Assembly (NCBI RefSeq): GCF_017815515.1
Contig: NZ_CP072611.1
Location: 1,736,001-1,800,000, forward strand
DNA: 64,000 nt
DNA from: Aureimonas populi
Lineage (GTDB): Bacteria > Pseudomonadota > Alphaproteobacteria > Rhizobiales > Rhizobiaceae
Direction of reading: 5' to 3'
Below, piece after piece: positions 16,615 through 25,973 of the stretch. Under the pieces are notes generated by a model. It did not search any database. It was not told where the DNA came from and saw nothing but the letters and a program-made list of their open reading frames with translations. Numbering within the stretch: position 1 is the first letter of the stretch; every line of letters begins with the position of its first letter. Position numbers and translations under genes: made by a program.

Positions 16615-17064
16615 GGCGGCGCGCTCGCGCAATTCGGTCAGCTTGGCCTCGATCCGCCGGTAGAGGTCGCGATAGGCGTCGAGAATCTGCTGCCGCGAGC
16701 CGGTGACGACGGAAGGGTCGGGCATCGGCCAGAACTCTACCGCCACCGCCTCCGCGCCCGAACGGTCGAGCGCGACATGGTGCGCCTCGGGCGACATGGT
16801 GACGACGAGGTCGAAATAGCCGTCCGCGAGGTCCTCCAGCGCCCGGGGCTGGAAATTCTGCAGCGCCAGCCCGTGCTCGGCCAGGATCACGTCCACGAAG
16901 GGGTCGCGCTCGCCGCATTTCACGCCCGCCGACGCCACATAGACCGAGGGCGGCAGGACCGAATGGGCGATGGCCTCGGCCATGGGCGAGCGGATGGCGT
17001 TCATCCCGCAGACGAACAGGATGGAGGAGGGCAGGCTCGCGCCCTCTTGCGCGCCGCGGCTCAA
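16582..17064 (-). CDS. Low-molecular-weight protein-tyrosine-phosphatase-like protein
   Basis: A 160-residue cytoplasmic protein of the LMW phosphatase / arsenate-reductase superfamily. The active loop C-x5-R-S appears as [13 protein letters not shown], and the general-acid Asp region is PMPDPS. It lacks the extra redox cysteines of thioredoxin-coupled ArsC, so a phosphatase is more likely than an arsenate reductase; substrate unknown. It is the last gene of the DUF2948-hisD-UPF0262 group and lies 43 bp after UPF0262, an order conserved in many alphaproteobacteria. The 3' end overlaps engB. Confidence 0.85.
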   Translation of the reverse strand: MSRGAQEGASLPSSILFVCGMNAIRSPMAEAIAHSVLPPSVYVASAGVKCGERDPFVDVILAEHGLALQNFQPRALEDLADGYFDLVVTMSPEAHHVALDRSGAEAVAVEFWPMPDPSVVTGSRQQILDAYRDLYRRIEAKLTELRERAASGGQSGDRGA

Positions 17065-17107
17065 GGGCGCTGCATCCCGGCGGGGTGGGGAAGGGCGCGC
17101 CGCATCG

Positions 17108-17578
17108 TCAATTGCGCCAGTGAAGCACGCAGATCAGCGTGAACAGCCGCCGCGCCGTGTCGTCGTCGATCGAGATCTTGCCCGCCAGCCTCTCGCGCAG
17201 GAGCTGCGATCCGTCATTGTGGACGCCGCGCCGGCCCATGTCGATCGCCTCGATCTGCGAGGGCGTGGCCGAGCGGATGGCGGCGTAATAGCTGTCGCAG
17301 ATCAGGAAATAATCGCGGATGATGCGCCGGAAGGGCGTGAGCGACAGGATGTGGGTGGCCAGCGGCGCGCCGGCCTCGTCCTCGATCTCGAAGACGAGGC
17401 GCTTGTCGGCCACGCGCAGCTTCAGCCGGTAGCGCCCGCCCTCGGCCCCGACCGGCTCGAAGCAATTGTCCTCGATCAGGTCGAAGATGGCGACGGCCCG
17501 CTCATGCTCCACGTCGGGCGTGGCGCGCCCGATGGTCTCGTCGAGATCGATGGAGACGAGGCGGCCGTGCGCACTCAT
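17108..17578 (-). CDS. UPF0262 family protein
   Basis: A 156-residue cytoplasmic protein matching UPF0262, a family essentially restricted to alphaproteobacteria and of unknown function. Typical segments are [40 protein letters not shown] and [17 protein letters not shown]. The start overlaps the hisD stop by 4 bp (ATGA), so it is translated with hisD. The constant linkage suggests a housekeeping link to hisD or to the phosphatase, but no activity can be assigned. Confidence 0.9.
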   Translation of the reverse strand: MSAHGRLVSIDLDETIGRATPDVEHERAVAIFDLIEDNCFEPVGAEGGRYRLKLRVADKRLVFEIEDEAGAPLATHILSLTPFRRIIRDYFLICDSYYAAIRSATPSQIEAIDMGRRGVHNDGSQLLRERLAGKISIDDDTARRLFTLICVLHWRN

Positions 17579-18882
17579 GCGCCGGGCCCCGCATTCATGC
17601 GGATGGAGACCGAGCGCGCGTGCGCGTCCAGCCCCTCGGCCGTGGCCAGCTCCACGGCGGACGGGCCGAGCGCCCGCAGCGCCTCGGCCGAAAGTTTCAG
17701 CACCGAGGTGCGCTTGACGAAGTCGAGCACCGAAAGGCCGGAGGAGAAGCGCGCCGAGCGCGCCGTGGGCAGCACGTGGTTGGAGCCGCCCACATAGTCG
17801 CCGATCACCTCGGGCGTGTGGCGGCCGAGGAAAACGGCGCCCGCGTCGCGAATGCGCGCGAATAGCGCCTCCGGGTCGGCGGTGGCGATCTCCAGATGCT
17901 CGGCGGCGATGCGGTCGGCCAGCGCCGGGGCGTCCGCCGTCAGGTCGCGCACGAGGATCACTGCGCCGAAGTCGCGCCAGCTCGCGCGCGCCGTCTCCTC
18001 GCGCGGCAGGCGCGCGAGCTGGCGCTCCACCGCCGCCTCCACGGCGCTGGCGAAGGCCGCGTCGTCGGTCACGAGGATCGACTGCGCCGCCGCGTCGTGC
18101 TCGGCCTGCGCCAGAAGGTCGGCCGCGATCCAGTCGGGATCGTTCTCGCCGTCGGCGATCACCAGCACTTCCGAGGGGCCGGCGATCATGTCGATGCCGA
18201 CCGTGCCGAAGACCTGCCGCTTGGCGCTGGCCACATAGGCGTTGCCGGGCCCCACGATCTTGGCCACGGGCGCGATGGACTGGGTGCCGTAGGCGAAGGC
18301 CGCGATGGCCTGCGCCCCGCCCACGCGCCAGATCTCGTCCACGCCCGCGATCCGCGCGGCCGCCAGCACCAGGGGGTTCAGCTCGCCGTTGCGCGCCGGC
18401 ACCGCCATGGCGATGCGCTCGACGCCCGCCACCTTGGCCGGCACCGCGTTCATCAGGACGGAGGAGGGGTAGCTCGCGGCGCCGCCCGGAACGTAGAGGC
18501 CCACCGAGCCGATGGCCGTCCAGCGATGGCCGAGCTCGGCGCCAGCGGCGTCCACATAGCGCTCGTCGCTCGGGCGCTGGCGCTCGTGGTGGCTGCGGAT
18601 GCGCTCATGGGCGAAGTGCAGCGCCTCGCGTGTGGCGGCGGGCGCGCTCTCATAGGCGGCCTCGATGGCGCCGGCCTCCACGCGCAGCGTCTGCGGCGTC
18701 AGCTCCAGGGCGTCGAATTTCAAGGTGTAGTCGATCAGCGCGGCATCGCCCCGCGCGCGCGTATCGGACACGATCTCGCGCACGCGCGCTTCCACGTCCT
18801 GCGAGGCCTCTCGCTTGGCCCCCAGAAGCGCACGGAAATCGCTCTCGAAACCCGGATCGGAAATGTTCAGCCTGAGAGGCAA
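17575..18882 (-). CDS. hisD: Histidinol dehydrogenase
   Basis: Catalyses the last two steps of histidine synthesis (L-histidinol to L-histidine, NAD- and Zn-dependent). The 435-residue frame begins at TTG 18882, giving [20 protein letters not shown], preceded by GGGGGAAGAG; a longer in-frame version to 18939 adds a basic stretch unlike the family. Hallmarks: [82 protein letters not shown] and the C-terminal [20 protein letters not shown]. Full length. Lies between DUF2948 (25 bp upstream) and UPF0262 (overlapping). Confidence 0.97.
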   Translation of the reverse strand: MPLRLNISDPGFESDFRALLGAKREASQDVEARVREIVSDTRARGDAALIDYTLKFDALELTPQTLRVEAGAIEAAYESAPAATREALHFAHERIRSHHERQRPSDERYVDAAGAELGHRWTAIGSVGLYVPGGAASYPSSVLMNAVPAKVAGVERIAMAVPARNGELNPLVLAAARIAGVDEIWRVGGAQAIAAFAYGTQSIAPVAKIVGPGNAYVASAKRQVFGTVGIDMIAGPSEVLVIADGENDPDWIAADLLAQAEHDAAAQSILVTDDAAFASAVEAAVERQLARLPREETARASWRDFGAVILVRDLTADAPALADRIAAEHLEIATADPEALFARIRDAGAVFLGRHTPEVIGDYVGGSNHVLPTARSARFSSGLSVLDFVKRTSVLKLSAEALRALGPSAVELATAEGLDAHARSVSIRMNAGPGA

Positions 18883-18907
18883 GCTCTTCCCCCGTTTGCC
18901 GCCCGCC

Positions 18908-19378
18908 TCACCCCGGAAGCTCGAAATCCTCCCGCGCATGGTCGGGGCGGTTCTGCGTGCTCCAGGCGGCCCCGAGGTCGGCGAGCTGCGCCTCGATGCA
19001 CTCCACCTCGAGCCTTATCGCGGAGCCGCCGGCGAACACAAGCTCGACGAGGCCCGAGGGCGCCTCGCCGGGCGTGAAGCGCAGCGCCAGCAGCGCCAGC
19101 ACCTGGTCGGGATCACCCACGAGCACGCCGGTCTGGCTGACGCGGCGCACGCGGTCGAAATGCAGCACGGCGCGCCGCCGCTCATAGGGGCGCCGGCGGG
19201 CGAGGAAGCCCCGCCGGGCCGCCGCCTCTTCCCAGACGAAGCGGTTCATCGGCACCAGGAAGCGCCCGGCGGCCCGTTCGAAGGAGAGGTCGGCCGCGCG
19301 CACCACCGCGTCCTGGCAGTGGGCAGAGAGGATGGCGAGGTCGTCCTCGTCCAGGGCGAGAAGCTTCAGTTCGGTCAT
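18908..19378 (-). CDS. DUF2948 family protein
   Basis: A 156-residue soluble protein matching DUF2948, a small alphaproteobacterial family usually upstream of hisD. Recognisable parts are LKLLALDEDDLAILSAHCQD at the start, VPMNRFVWEEA in the centre, and RLEVECIEAQLADLGAAWST near the end. Function unknown. First gene of the hisD operon here; no membrane segment. Confidence 0.88.
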   Translation of the reverse strand: MTELKLLALDEDDLAILSAHCQDAVVRAADLSFERAAGRFLVPMNRFVWEEAAARRGFLARRRPYERRRAVLHFDRVRRVSQTGVLVGDPDQVLALLALRFTPGEAPSGLVELVFAGGSAIRLEVECIEAQLADLGAAWSTQNRPDHAREDFELPG

Positions 19379-19454
19379 GCTGGCGTTCCGTTGCGGGAAA
19401 CCGGGAGATAGGGCCGCGCGGGCCCCGTGCCAATGCGCCGGGCCGCGCCCGGCC

Positions 19455-20744
19455 TCAGTTCGGCAGGGGGCGGTGGCGCGCCAGCAGGCGCAGGCCCGCC
19501 ACCGAAAACCACATCATCACCCAGAACGGGTTGGCCCGGTCGAACAGGAAGGTTTCGAGGAAGGAGTTCATCAGCGCGAAGGAGAGGATCATCAGGAAGA
19601 GATCGGCCAACCGGCGCGAGGCCGCGTCCTGCGGCGTGCGCACGAAATCCCTGAAGGGCAGGACGATCAGCGTCCCGACGACGAGGGCGAGCCCCGGCCA
19701 GCCGGCCGCGATGGCGATGTCGAGATAGCCGTTATGGGCGTTCGGCGTGAAGCGCGGGTCCCAGGAAAGCTCGCGGCTGGCTTCCATCGCCAGCATGGCG
19801 GGTGTGCGCCAGAAGCTTTCGAAGCCGAACCCCGTCCACTGCCGGGGTGCGAGCTGCTCGAAGGAGAAGCGCCAGATATCGGTGCGCCCGGTGAAGGTCG
19901 TCCCCGGCAGCACCCATTGCACCAGCGCGTCCATGGCGGGGATGAGCACGCTGCCGAGCGTCGCCAGCGCAAGGCCCGCAAGCGCCGCGGACAGCACCAG
20001 AACCGGCAGGTGCCGACTGCCCGTCAGGCGCGGCGAAAGGACGAGGGCCGCCACGAGCGGCAGCAGCGCTGCCGCCGTCTTCGAGCCGGCCTGCAGCACG
20101 AAGAGCCCGGAAAGCACCATGATCGCCGCTCCGGAGAGGCGGTTTCCCGCCCGCAGGAGGTAGAGGCCGCAGAAGAACAGCGTCGCCATGATCGCGCCGG
20201 CGGTGTTCTTGTGGCTGTAAATGCCGCGCCACAGCCCCGCGTGCTGGGACTCCAGATCGGCGGCCGAATGGACCGCGACCTCGGGAATGAGGACGACGCC
20301 GGCATAGGAGAGGCCGAGGACCGCCAGCGAGGCGGCGGCGAGCGCGAAGCGGAAGGCGCGCGCATGGGGCGGCAGGCACAGCGCGCCCGTTGCCGCCAGC
20401 ATGGCGAACAGCGTGAAGGCAAGCGCCCGCAGCGCGTTCGGCGGATAGAGCGACTGCACGGCGGCGAAGAGGAGCCATAGGACCGTGACGATCCAGAACG
20501 GGCGCAGCAGCGAGAGCGCCACGCGCCGCTCCGTGAAGAAGAGGTGCCCCGCCAGCGCCAGCGCGCCCAGCGCCGAATAGCCGAGCTGGTTGACGAGGTT
20601 GCCGCTGTCGAGATCGCCCTGGAACTGCGTCTGGAAGGGCGTGAAGGTGACGAGCAGAAGCGTGAGCAGCGCCGCGCCCAGAAGCGTGCGTAGCGCGTCG
20701 GTCAGTTGCGCCTCAATGGGCTTCGGGGCGGCGATATTGCTCAT
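19455..20744 (-). CDS. O-antigen ligase / exopolysaccharide polymerase family protein (Wzy_C, ExoQ-like)
   Basis: A 429-residue inner-membrane protein with about ten hydrophobic segments. It carries the family's periplasmic loop: GIYSHKNTAGAIMATLFF, FTGRTDIWRFSFEQL and the conserved NAHNGYLDIAIAAGWPG. These proteins either polymerise lipid-linked repeat units or ligate polymers. ExoQ-type polymerase is favoured by the neighbouring flippase and chain-length genes, but the two cannot be separated from sequence alone. Its start overlaps the upstream GT2 gene by 32 bp, so the two are probably co-translated. Confidence 0.88.
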   Translation of the reverse strand: MSNIAAPKPIEAQLTDALRTLLGAALLTLLLVTFTPFQTQFQGDLDSGNLVNQLGYSALGALALAGHLFFTERRVALSLLRPFWIVTVLWLLFAAVQSLYPPNALRALAFTLFAMLAATGALCLPPHARAFRFALAAASLAVLGLSYAGVVLIPEVAVHSAADLESQHAGLWRGIYSHKNTAGAIMATLFFCGLYLLRAGNRLSGAAIMVLSGLFVLQAGSKTAAALLPLVAALVLSPRLTGSRHLPVLVLSAALAGLALATLGSVLIPAMDALVQWVLPGTTFTGRTDIWRFSFEQLAPRQWTGFGFESFWRTPAMLAMEASRELSWDPRFTPNAHNGYLDIAIAAGWPGLALVVGTLIVLPFRDFVRTPQDAASRRLADLFLMILSFALMNSFLETFLFDRANPFWVMMWFSVAGLRLLARHRPLPN

Positions 20745-21675
20745 GAACCAGTCCGAACTCGCCCTGCCAGCGCCCGAGTGCCACCTGTATCGGATAAAGG
20801 CCGATGGCGGCCGATCCGGTTTGCAGGCCGAGCCTGGCCGCGCGCAAGGGGCAGGCTGCCAGGAGGGCTGCGCTTCGCGCCAGCGACACGGCCCGGCCCT
20901 TTCGCCGCCGCTCTATGATGGCCGAAAGCGCGCCGTTGCGTAAGCCCCTCGCGTGGACCCACGAGAATTCCGTGCGCCGCGCGGGGGTGGTCTCGTAAAG
21001 CGCGCCCTCCTGGCACCAGGCGAAGGAGAAGCCCCGCAGCTTGCAGCGCGAGAAGAAGTCCGCGTCGCCCCCGCCGATGAAGTTGAAGGCGGGGTCGAGA
21101 TAGGGGCGCGGCATGGTTTCCAGAACCTGCCGCGCGATCGCCAGGTTGCCCGATCCGTAGAGGATCGGCACCGGGCCGCTCGCCCGGTAGGGCGGGGAGA
21201 ACACCGGGTGCCGCCGCCAGCGCTCGCCCCGCTCGTCCTCGAACACGGGCAGGACCGGCGCGCCGACGATATCGGCGGCGAAGGCGTCGGCCGCTCCCGC
21301 TAGGCGCTCGGCCCATTGCGGCCCGGCGATCTCGTCGTCGTCGATGACGAGCAGGTGCTCCAGGGCGCCGAACTCGGCCAGCGCCGTTTCCCAGCCGGCA
21401 TTGTAGGCCGAGCAGTTGCCGCGCTCATGCGCGATGAGCACGAGGCCCTGAAGGCGCCCGTCCTCGAAGAAGGGCCGGGCGGCGGCCAGCCCCTCGCGGC
21501 GCTCGGCATCGTTTTCCATCACGATCACCGGCACCGGCCGGGTCTGCGCCGCCAGCGAGGCCAGGGTGCGCGCCAGATGCTCCGGCCGGCGGAAGGTCGG
21601 CAGCGTGGCAACGAGCCGGTGCTCGCCTTCGCCAAGGCGGGGCGAGCGTGTCTCGATGGTGATAGGCTGGGTCAT
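20713..21675 (-). CDS. Glycosyltransferase family 2 protein
   Basis: A 320-residue GT-A-fold glycosyltransferase. The N-terminal nucleotide-binding region is LVATLPTFRRPEHLARTLAS, and the metal-binding DxD-type motif is VIDDDEIAGPQW. The conserved acceptor region FNFIGGGDADFFSRCKLRGF carries the GGxDxDF pattern, followed by EGALYETTPARRTEF. It should add one sugar to the growing repeat unit at the cytoplasmic face. Donor sugar unknown. First gene of a two-gene minus-strand unit with the polymerase; reads divergently from the GT4-GT26 gene across a 220-bp gap. Confidence 0.88.
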   Translation of the reverse strand: MTQPITIETRSPRLGEGEHRLVATLPTFRRPEHLARTLASLAAQTRPVPVIVMENDAERREGLAAARPFFEDGRLQGLVLIAHERGNCSAYNAGWETALAEFGALEHLLVIDDDEIAGPQWAERLAGAADAFAADIVGAPVLPVFEDERGERWRRHPVFSPPYRASGPVPILYGSGNLAIARQVLETMPRPYLDPAFNFIGGGDADFFSRCKLRGFSFAWCQEGALYETTPARRTEFSWVHARGLRNGALSAIIERRRKGRAVSLARSAALLAACPLRAARLGLQTGSAAIGLYPIQVALGRWQGEFGLVHEQYRRPEAH

Positions 21676-21898
21676 TCCGGCGTTCCGCTAAGACATTTTA
21701 GGTAAAGGGAGAGCCGTTTCCTGTCCGGAAATGCAAGAAGACGAAGAGATGAGCCGTTCCGGTGAATTGAATCGTCCCGGCACGCTCCATATGGGCGACC
21801 CTAGCCCGAAACTCTTAATGGAAAGGCTTTGCCGTATTATCCGGATCGTAAGAAGCGCCGGCCACACTCCGGCCCGCGCCATCATCCCCCAGGGCTCC

Positions 21899-23797
21899 AT
21901 GCACTGCCTCTTCGTCACCTCCCTGCTGCCCGAGCCGGTTCCCGAGACGGGCTTCGAGATCGCCAACGCCTCCATCCTCTCGGCCTTTCGCGCGGCTGGC
22001 GCGCGGCTGACGCTGGCGGGCTTCCGGCGGCCCGGAAGCACCGCGGGGCAGGGGGAGGACGAGATCCTGCTCGGCGAAATGGCGATCGAGAATGCCCGCG
22101 TGGGGGCGGCGGCGAAGGGCAGATGGGCCAGCCGCGCGCTCGCCAAGGGGCTGCCGGTGGGCGCGGCCAAGCTCGCCGTCCTGCCCGGCCAGGCGCTTCT
22201 GGAGCGCCTGGCCGCACGCGGGCCCTACGACGCCGTCATCCTCAATTCGGTGCAGATGCCCGCCGCCTACCCCGCCCTCGAGACCATCGCGCCGACGATC
22301 TACGTGGCGCACAATGTCGAGTTTCTCTCCGCCCGCCAGAACGCCAGGACGGCGCGCGGCCCGCTCGCCCGCCGGCTCTATGCGCGAGAGGCGCGGCTTC
22401 TGGAGCGCTGTGAGACGCGCCTGTGCGCACAGGCGGGCGCGGTCCTTACGCTCTCGGCGCAGGACCTCGCGCCGCTTGGCCTTTCCGGCGACCTGCGCGC
22501 CCACGTGCTGCCCCTTGTCCTGGGGCGCCCCGCGCCCCGCGACGAGGGGCTTCGCCGCCGCGATATCGGCCTGATCGGTACCTGGAGCTGGGCGCCGAAT
22601 CGCGCCGGGCTGGACTGGTTCCTGGCCGAGGTGGCTCCCCGCCTCGACCCCGGCCTGTCGGTGGAGATCGCCGGAAGCCTGCCGGCGCCAAGGCCGGATA
22701 CGCCCCCCCATATCCGCCTTCTCGGCCGGGTGCCGGACGCGCAGGCCTTCGTGCGCGAAAGCCGCGTCATGGCGCTCGCCACCACCAGCGGTACGGGCAT
22801 CCAGCTCAAGACGCTGGAATGTCTGGAGGAGGGAATGCCGGCGGTGGCGACGCCCGCCGCCCTGCGCGGCGTCGAGGTGCCCCTGCCGGCCAATTTCACG
22901 GTCGCCGAAAACGCGCCGGCCTTCGCCGAGGCGCTGGGGCGCATGGTGGCGGCCGAGCGCGAAGGCACGCTGGCGCGCCTCGACGGCCGGGCCTTCGCCG
23001 GGCAGCAGGGCCGGGCAGCCGCCGATGTCGCGCGCCGCGCGCTCGATCTGGCCGGCACGCGCCTGCCTTCGCTGCGGATCGGCAAGGTTCGCGTCGCGGC
23101 CCTGTCGCTTCCGGCCGCGCTCGAACTGTGCCGGCGCGCTCTGGAGGGCGGCGGCCTGACGAAGATCGCCTTCGCCAATGCCCATTGCGTCAACGTGGCG
23201 CGCGGGGACGCGGCCTATGCGGGCGCTCTCTCCGGTTTCACCGTCCTGCCGGACGGGATCGGCGTCGATCTCGCCGCCCGCCTTCTCTACGGCTGCCCCT
23301 TTCCCGCCAATCTGAACGGCACGGACTTCGTGCCCCAGCTCCTGCGCGAGGCGGGGCGGCCGCTGAGGGTGGGGCTTCTGGGCGGGGCCGAAGGCGTCGC
23401 GCGCGAGGCGGCTGCGGCCTTCTCGGGCCTTGCGCCCGGCCACCGCTACGAGGTTCTCGGCGACGGCTTCTTCGATGCGCCGGCGCGCGAGGCGATCCTC
23501 CGGCGGCTGGAGGAGGAGCCCGTCGATCTCCTGCTTGTCGCCATGGGCGTGCCGGCGCAGGAACGCTTTATCGCCGAGCATGTCACGCGAAGCCATGCGC
23601 GGCTGGCGCTGGGCGTCGGCGCCCTGTTCGACTTCATGGCGCAGCGCGTGCCGCGCGCGCCCGAGCGCCTGCGCCGCCTGCGTCTGGAATGGGCCTATCG
23701 CCTCGCGCGCGAGCCGAGGCGCCTCTTCGCCCGCTACGTGCTGGGCAACCCGTCCTTCCTCTGGGCCGCCTTGCGCCAGAAAGCGGGGCGCTCGTGA
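21899..23797 (+). CDS. Bifunctional GT4 - GT26 (WecG/TagA) glycosyltransferase
   Basis: A 632-residue fusion. The start is ATG 21899 (HCLFVTSLLPEPVPETGFEI), where homology of a GT-B enzyme begins; upstream in-frame codons look non-coding. Residues about 1-400 form a GT4 domain (YVAHNVEFLSARQNARTARG; GTWSWAPNRAGLDWFLAEVA; TTSGTGIQLKTLECLEEGMP). Residues about 410-630 form a WecG/TagA/CpsF (GT26) domain (FANAHCVNVARGD; LPDGIGVDLAARL; LNGTDFVP; LLLVAMGVPAQERFI; GVGALFDFMAQRVPRAPERL). One chain may therefore add two successive sugars. The stop overlaps the next start (GTGA). Both domains look complete. Confidence 0.9.
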   Translation: MHCLFVTSLLPEPVPETGFEIANASILSAFRAAGARLTLAGFRRPGSTAGQGEDEILLGEMAIENARVGAAAKGRWASRALAKGLPVGAAKLAVLPGQALLERLAARGPYDAVILNSVQMPAAYPALETIAPTIYVAHNVEFLSARQNARTARGPLARRLYAREARLLERCETRLCAQAGAVLTLSAQDLAPLGLSGDLRAHVLPLVLGRPAPRDEGLRRRDIGLIGTWSWAPNRAGLDWFLAEVAPRLDPGLSVEIAGSLPAPRPDTPPHIRLLGRVPDAQAFVRESRVMALATTSGTGIQLKTLECLEEGMPAVATPAALRGVEVPLPANFTVAENAPAFAEALGRMVAAEREGTLARLDGRAFAGQQGRAAADVARRALDLAGTRLPSLRIGKVRVAALSLPAALELCRRALEGGGLTKIAFANAHCVNVARGDAAYAGALSGFTVLPDGIGVDLAARLLYGCPFPANLNGTDFVPQLLREAGRPLRVGLLGGAEGVAREAAAAFSGLAPGHRYEVLGDGFFDAPAREAILRRLEEEPVDLLLVAMGVPAQERFIAEHVTRSHARLALGVGALFDFMAQRVPRAPERLRRLRLEWAYRLAREPRRLFARYVLGNPSFLWAALRQKAGRS

Positions 23798-24678
23798 CGC
23801 ATCCGGCCACCGCCATCGTCACCGCCAGCTATCGCGGCGACCTGGAACGCTGCCGCCTCCTGTGCGACAGCATCGACCGCCATGTGAGCGGCCACGCGCG
23901 ACACTACCTTCTGGTGGAGGGCGCCGATGCCGCCCTGTTCCGTCCGTTCGAGGGGCCGCGCCGCACGGTGGTCAGCGAGCGCGACCTCCTGCCCTTCTGG
24001 CTGCGCGCGGTTCCCGACCCCCTCAATCCGCGCCGGCGCCTCTGGCTCTCGCCCTTCGGGCCGCCGCTGCGGGGCTGGCACGTGCAGCAGCTTCGCCGCA
24101 TCGCCTTCGCCCGCCTCATGGACGAGGCGGCGATGATCTCCTGCGATTCCGACGTCGTGTTCGTGCGCCCCTTCGACATGGCCGGGCTGTGGCGCGAGGG
24201 CGCGCTGCGCTTCTACCGCGTGCCGGACGGGTTCGCCCTCCTGGTGCCCGAGGCGGAGGAGGAGCATACGCGCTGGTCGCGGAAGGCCGCCGCGCTTCTG
24301 GGCATCGCCGCGGGCCGCAGCAACACGGCCGACCACATCAACACCGTCATCGGCTGGCGCGCGGACACGGCGCGCGAGATGGCCGCGCGCATCGAGGCCG
24401 TCACCGGCCGGCCGGCCCTGCGCGCGCTGGCGGCCACGCGCTCGCTGTCCGAATGCACCATCTACGGGCGCTTCGTGGACGAGGTGGAAGAGCGGCCGGA
24501 GCGGCACTGGCCCAGCGCCGAGGCGCTGTGCCGCGTCTACTGGGCCGGCGCGGCGATGGACGAGGGGACGCTCAGCGCCTTCCTGGGGGACATGGCCCCG
24601 CACGAGGTGGCGCTGGGCATCCAGTCCTTCACCGGCACGAACACCGCGCTCATCCGCTCGCTGGTCGGGCTGGCCTGA
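23794..24678 (+). CDS. DUF6492 family putative glycosyltransferase
   Basis: A 294-residue protein starting at GTG 23794, overlapping the previous stop by 4 bp. It resembles DUF6492, with a GT-A-like N-terminus (AIVTASYRGDLERCRLLCDS) and an acidic DxD-like motif in MISCDSDVVFVRPFDM. It also has conserved parts HVQQLRRIAFARL and NTVIGWRADTAREM. Most likely a sugar transferase of the same polymer pathway. The 3' end overlaps the convergent flippase gene by 29 bp. Confidence 0.7.
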   Translation: MTHPATAIVTASYRGDLERCRLLCDSIDRHVSGHARHYLLVEGADAALFRPFEGPRRTVVSERDLLPFWLRAVPDPLNPRRRLWLSPFGPPLRGWHVQQLRRIAFARLMDEAAMISCDSDVVFVRPFDMAGLWREGALRFYRVPDGFALLVPEAEEEHTRWSRKAAALLGIAAGRSNTADHINTVIGWRADTAREMAARIEAVTGRPALRALAATRSLSECTIYGRFVDEVEERPERHWPSAEALCRVYWAGAAMDEGTLSAFLGDMAPHEVALGIQSFTGTNTALIRSLVGLA

Positions 24679-25942
24679 AGGGCCGGTCGAGCCGCGCCAG
24701 TGCACCGTAGCTGGCCAGCGTGGAGGCCAGCCACAGCGCGGCGAACACGGCGTTGAGGCCGAGGATCTGCGCCTGCGCGTCTTCCTGCGTGGCCAGGAGC
24801 AGCCAGAGGAGCCCCGCCTTCAGCGCGCCGACCATAAGAAGGATCGCCACGCGAAGGCCCGTCAGGCCGCGCGCATAGAGCATCTCGCCCTGATACTCCA
24901 CGAGGTTGCGGAAGGCCGGCACCAGCAGCGCCAGGAGCACGAAGGGCGCCGCGTCCGCGACATTGCGGCCGAGGGCGGCCGGCTGGACATGCAGCACGAG
25001 GCCGAGCGCGCCGAGACCCGCCACCGAGGCGGCGGCGATGGCCGCTTCTATGCCGATGCGCCGCCGCCACGAGGCGAGCCAGCGCGGCGCGCGCATCAGC
25101 TTCTGCACCACCAGCGTGTTGAAGGCGCGCACGGGCAGGGCGGTCAGGTCGATCAGCCGCATCAGAATGGCGTAGAGCCCCGCCGCCTGCGGCCCGCCCA
25201 CCGCCAGGACGAGCAGCTTGTCCAGCTCGGACTGGACGTAGAAGGCGATTTCGGAGGCCATCACCGCAAGGCTGTCGCGCCAGCGGGCGAAGGCGTGGCC
25301 GCGCGAGAAGCGCAGGCGCCGTCGCGGATACCAGAGGGCGATGGACAGAAGCGCGGCCAGCGCGTTCGCGCCGAGATAGGCGAGCGACCAGGACAGGAGC
25401 GAGCCGTCCGAGGCGCTTGCGAAGGCGATGGCCGCCAGCGCGCGAAGCGCCGTGCCGAGGATCACGATCGCCGCCCCGCGCCCGAAGCGGCCGAGCCCGT
25501 TATTGACGATGCACACCACCTCCAGCGCCCGCCAGCAGGCCACTTCCGCCACGATCACCGCCGCGAAGGCGAGGGCCGCCATCTGCCCGGCGAAGAACAG
25601 CGCGAAGAACAGCGCCGAGAGCGCCGCGACCACGGGTGCGGAAAGGAGAAAGGCCACGAGGAGGGTGCCCGTATAGGCGCCGACCAGCCGGGGCTTGCCC
25701 GTGGCGATGCGGTAGAGCGGCGAGACGAAGCCGAATCCGGCCACGCGCGACAGCACGATGCCGATGGCCGAGGCGGTGGCGAAGAGGCCGAAATCGGCGA
25801 CCGAAAGCGTGTTGGCCAGCGAGACGAAATAGGCGAGCGAGATCACCAGCCGCCCGGCGGCGCCCCCCGCCAGCTTGGCGAAATGTCCGAGCGTGCGTAT
25901 CTCGCCCTTAAATCTTTCGCGCCAGACTGCCGCTCGCCCCAT
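24650..25942 (-). CDS. Polysaccharide flippase (Wzx/MurJ-MATE type)
   Basis: A 430-residue polytopic membrane protein with about 12-14 hydrophobic segments. The N-terminal pattern HFAKLAGGAAGRLVISLAYF with NTLSVADFGLFATASAIG is typical of lipopolysaccharide translocases, which move lipid-linked repeat units across the inner membrane. I prefer ATG 25942 (MGRAAVWRERFKGE), which follows GCGGGAAGACG. An alternative ATG at 25975 overlaps the start codon of the divergent GH10 gene. Charged intramembrane residues (e.g. QSELDKLLVLAVGG) fit the family. Confidence 0.82.
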   Translation of the reverse strand: MGRAAVWRERFKGEIRTLGHFAKLAGGAAGRLVISLAYFVSLANTLSVADFGLFATASAIGIVLSRVAGFGFVSPLYRIATGKPRLVGAYTGTLLVAFLLSAPVVAALSALFFALFFAGQMAALAFAAVIVAEVACWRALEVVCIVNNGLGRFGRGAAIVILGTALRALAAIAFASASDGSLLSWSLAYLGANALAALLSIALWYPRRRLRFSRGHAFARWRDSLAVMASEIAFYVQSELDKLLVLAVGGPQAAGLYAILMRLIDLTALPVRAFNTLVVQKLMRAPRWLASWRRRIGIEAAIAAASVAGLGALGLVLHVQPAALGRNVADAAPFVLLALLVPAFRNLVEYQGEMLYARGLTGLRVAILLMVGALKAGLLWLLLATQEDAQAQILGLNAVFAALWLASTLASYGALARLDRPFRPARPASG

Positions 25943-25973
25943 CGTCTTCCCGCTGCCAAAGGTTCGCCCCGCC

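Noticed and set aside
16582..17064. Arsenate reductase (arsC)
   Set aside because: The active loop fits the superfamily, but the extra redox cysteines and an ars operon are absent; the conserved hisD context favours a phosphatase.
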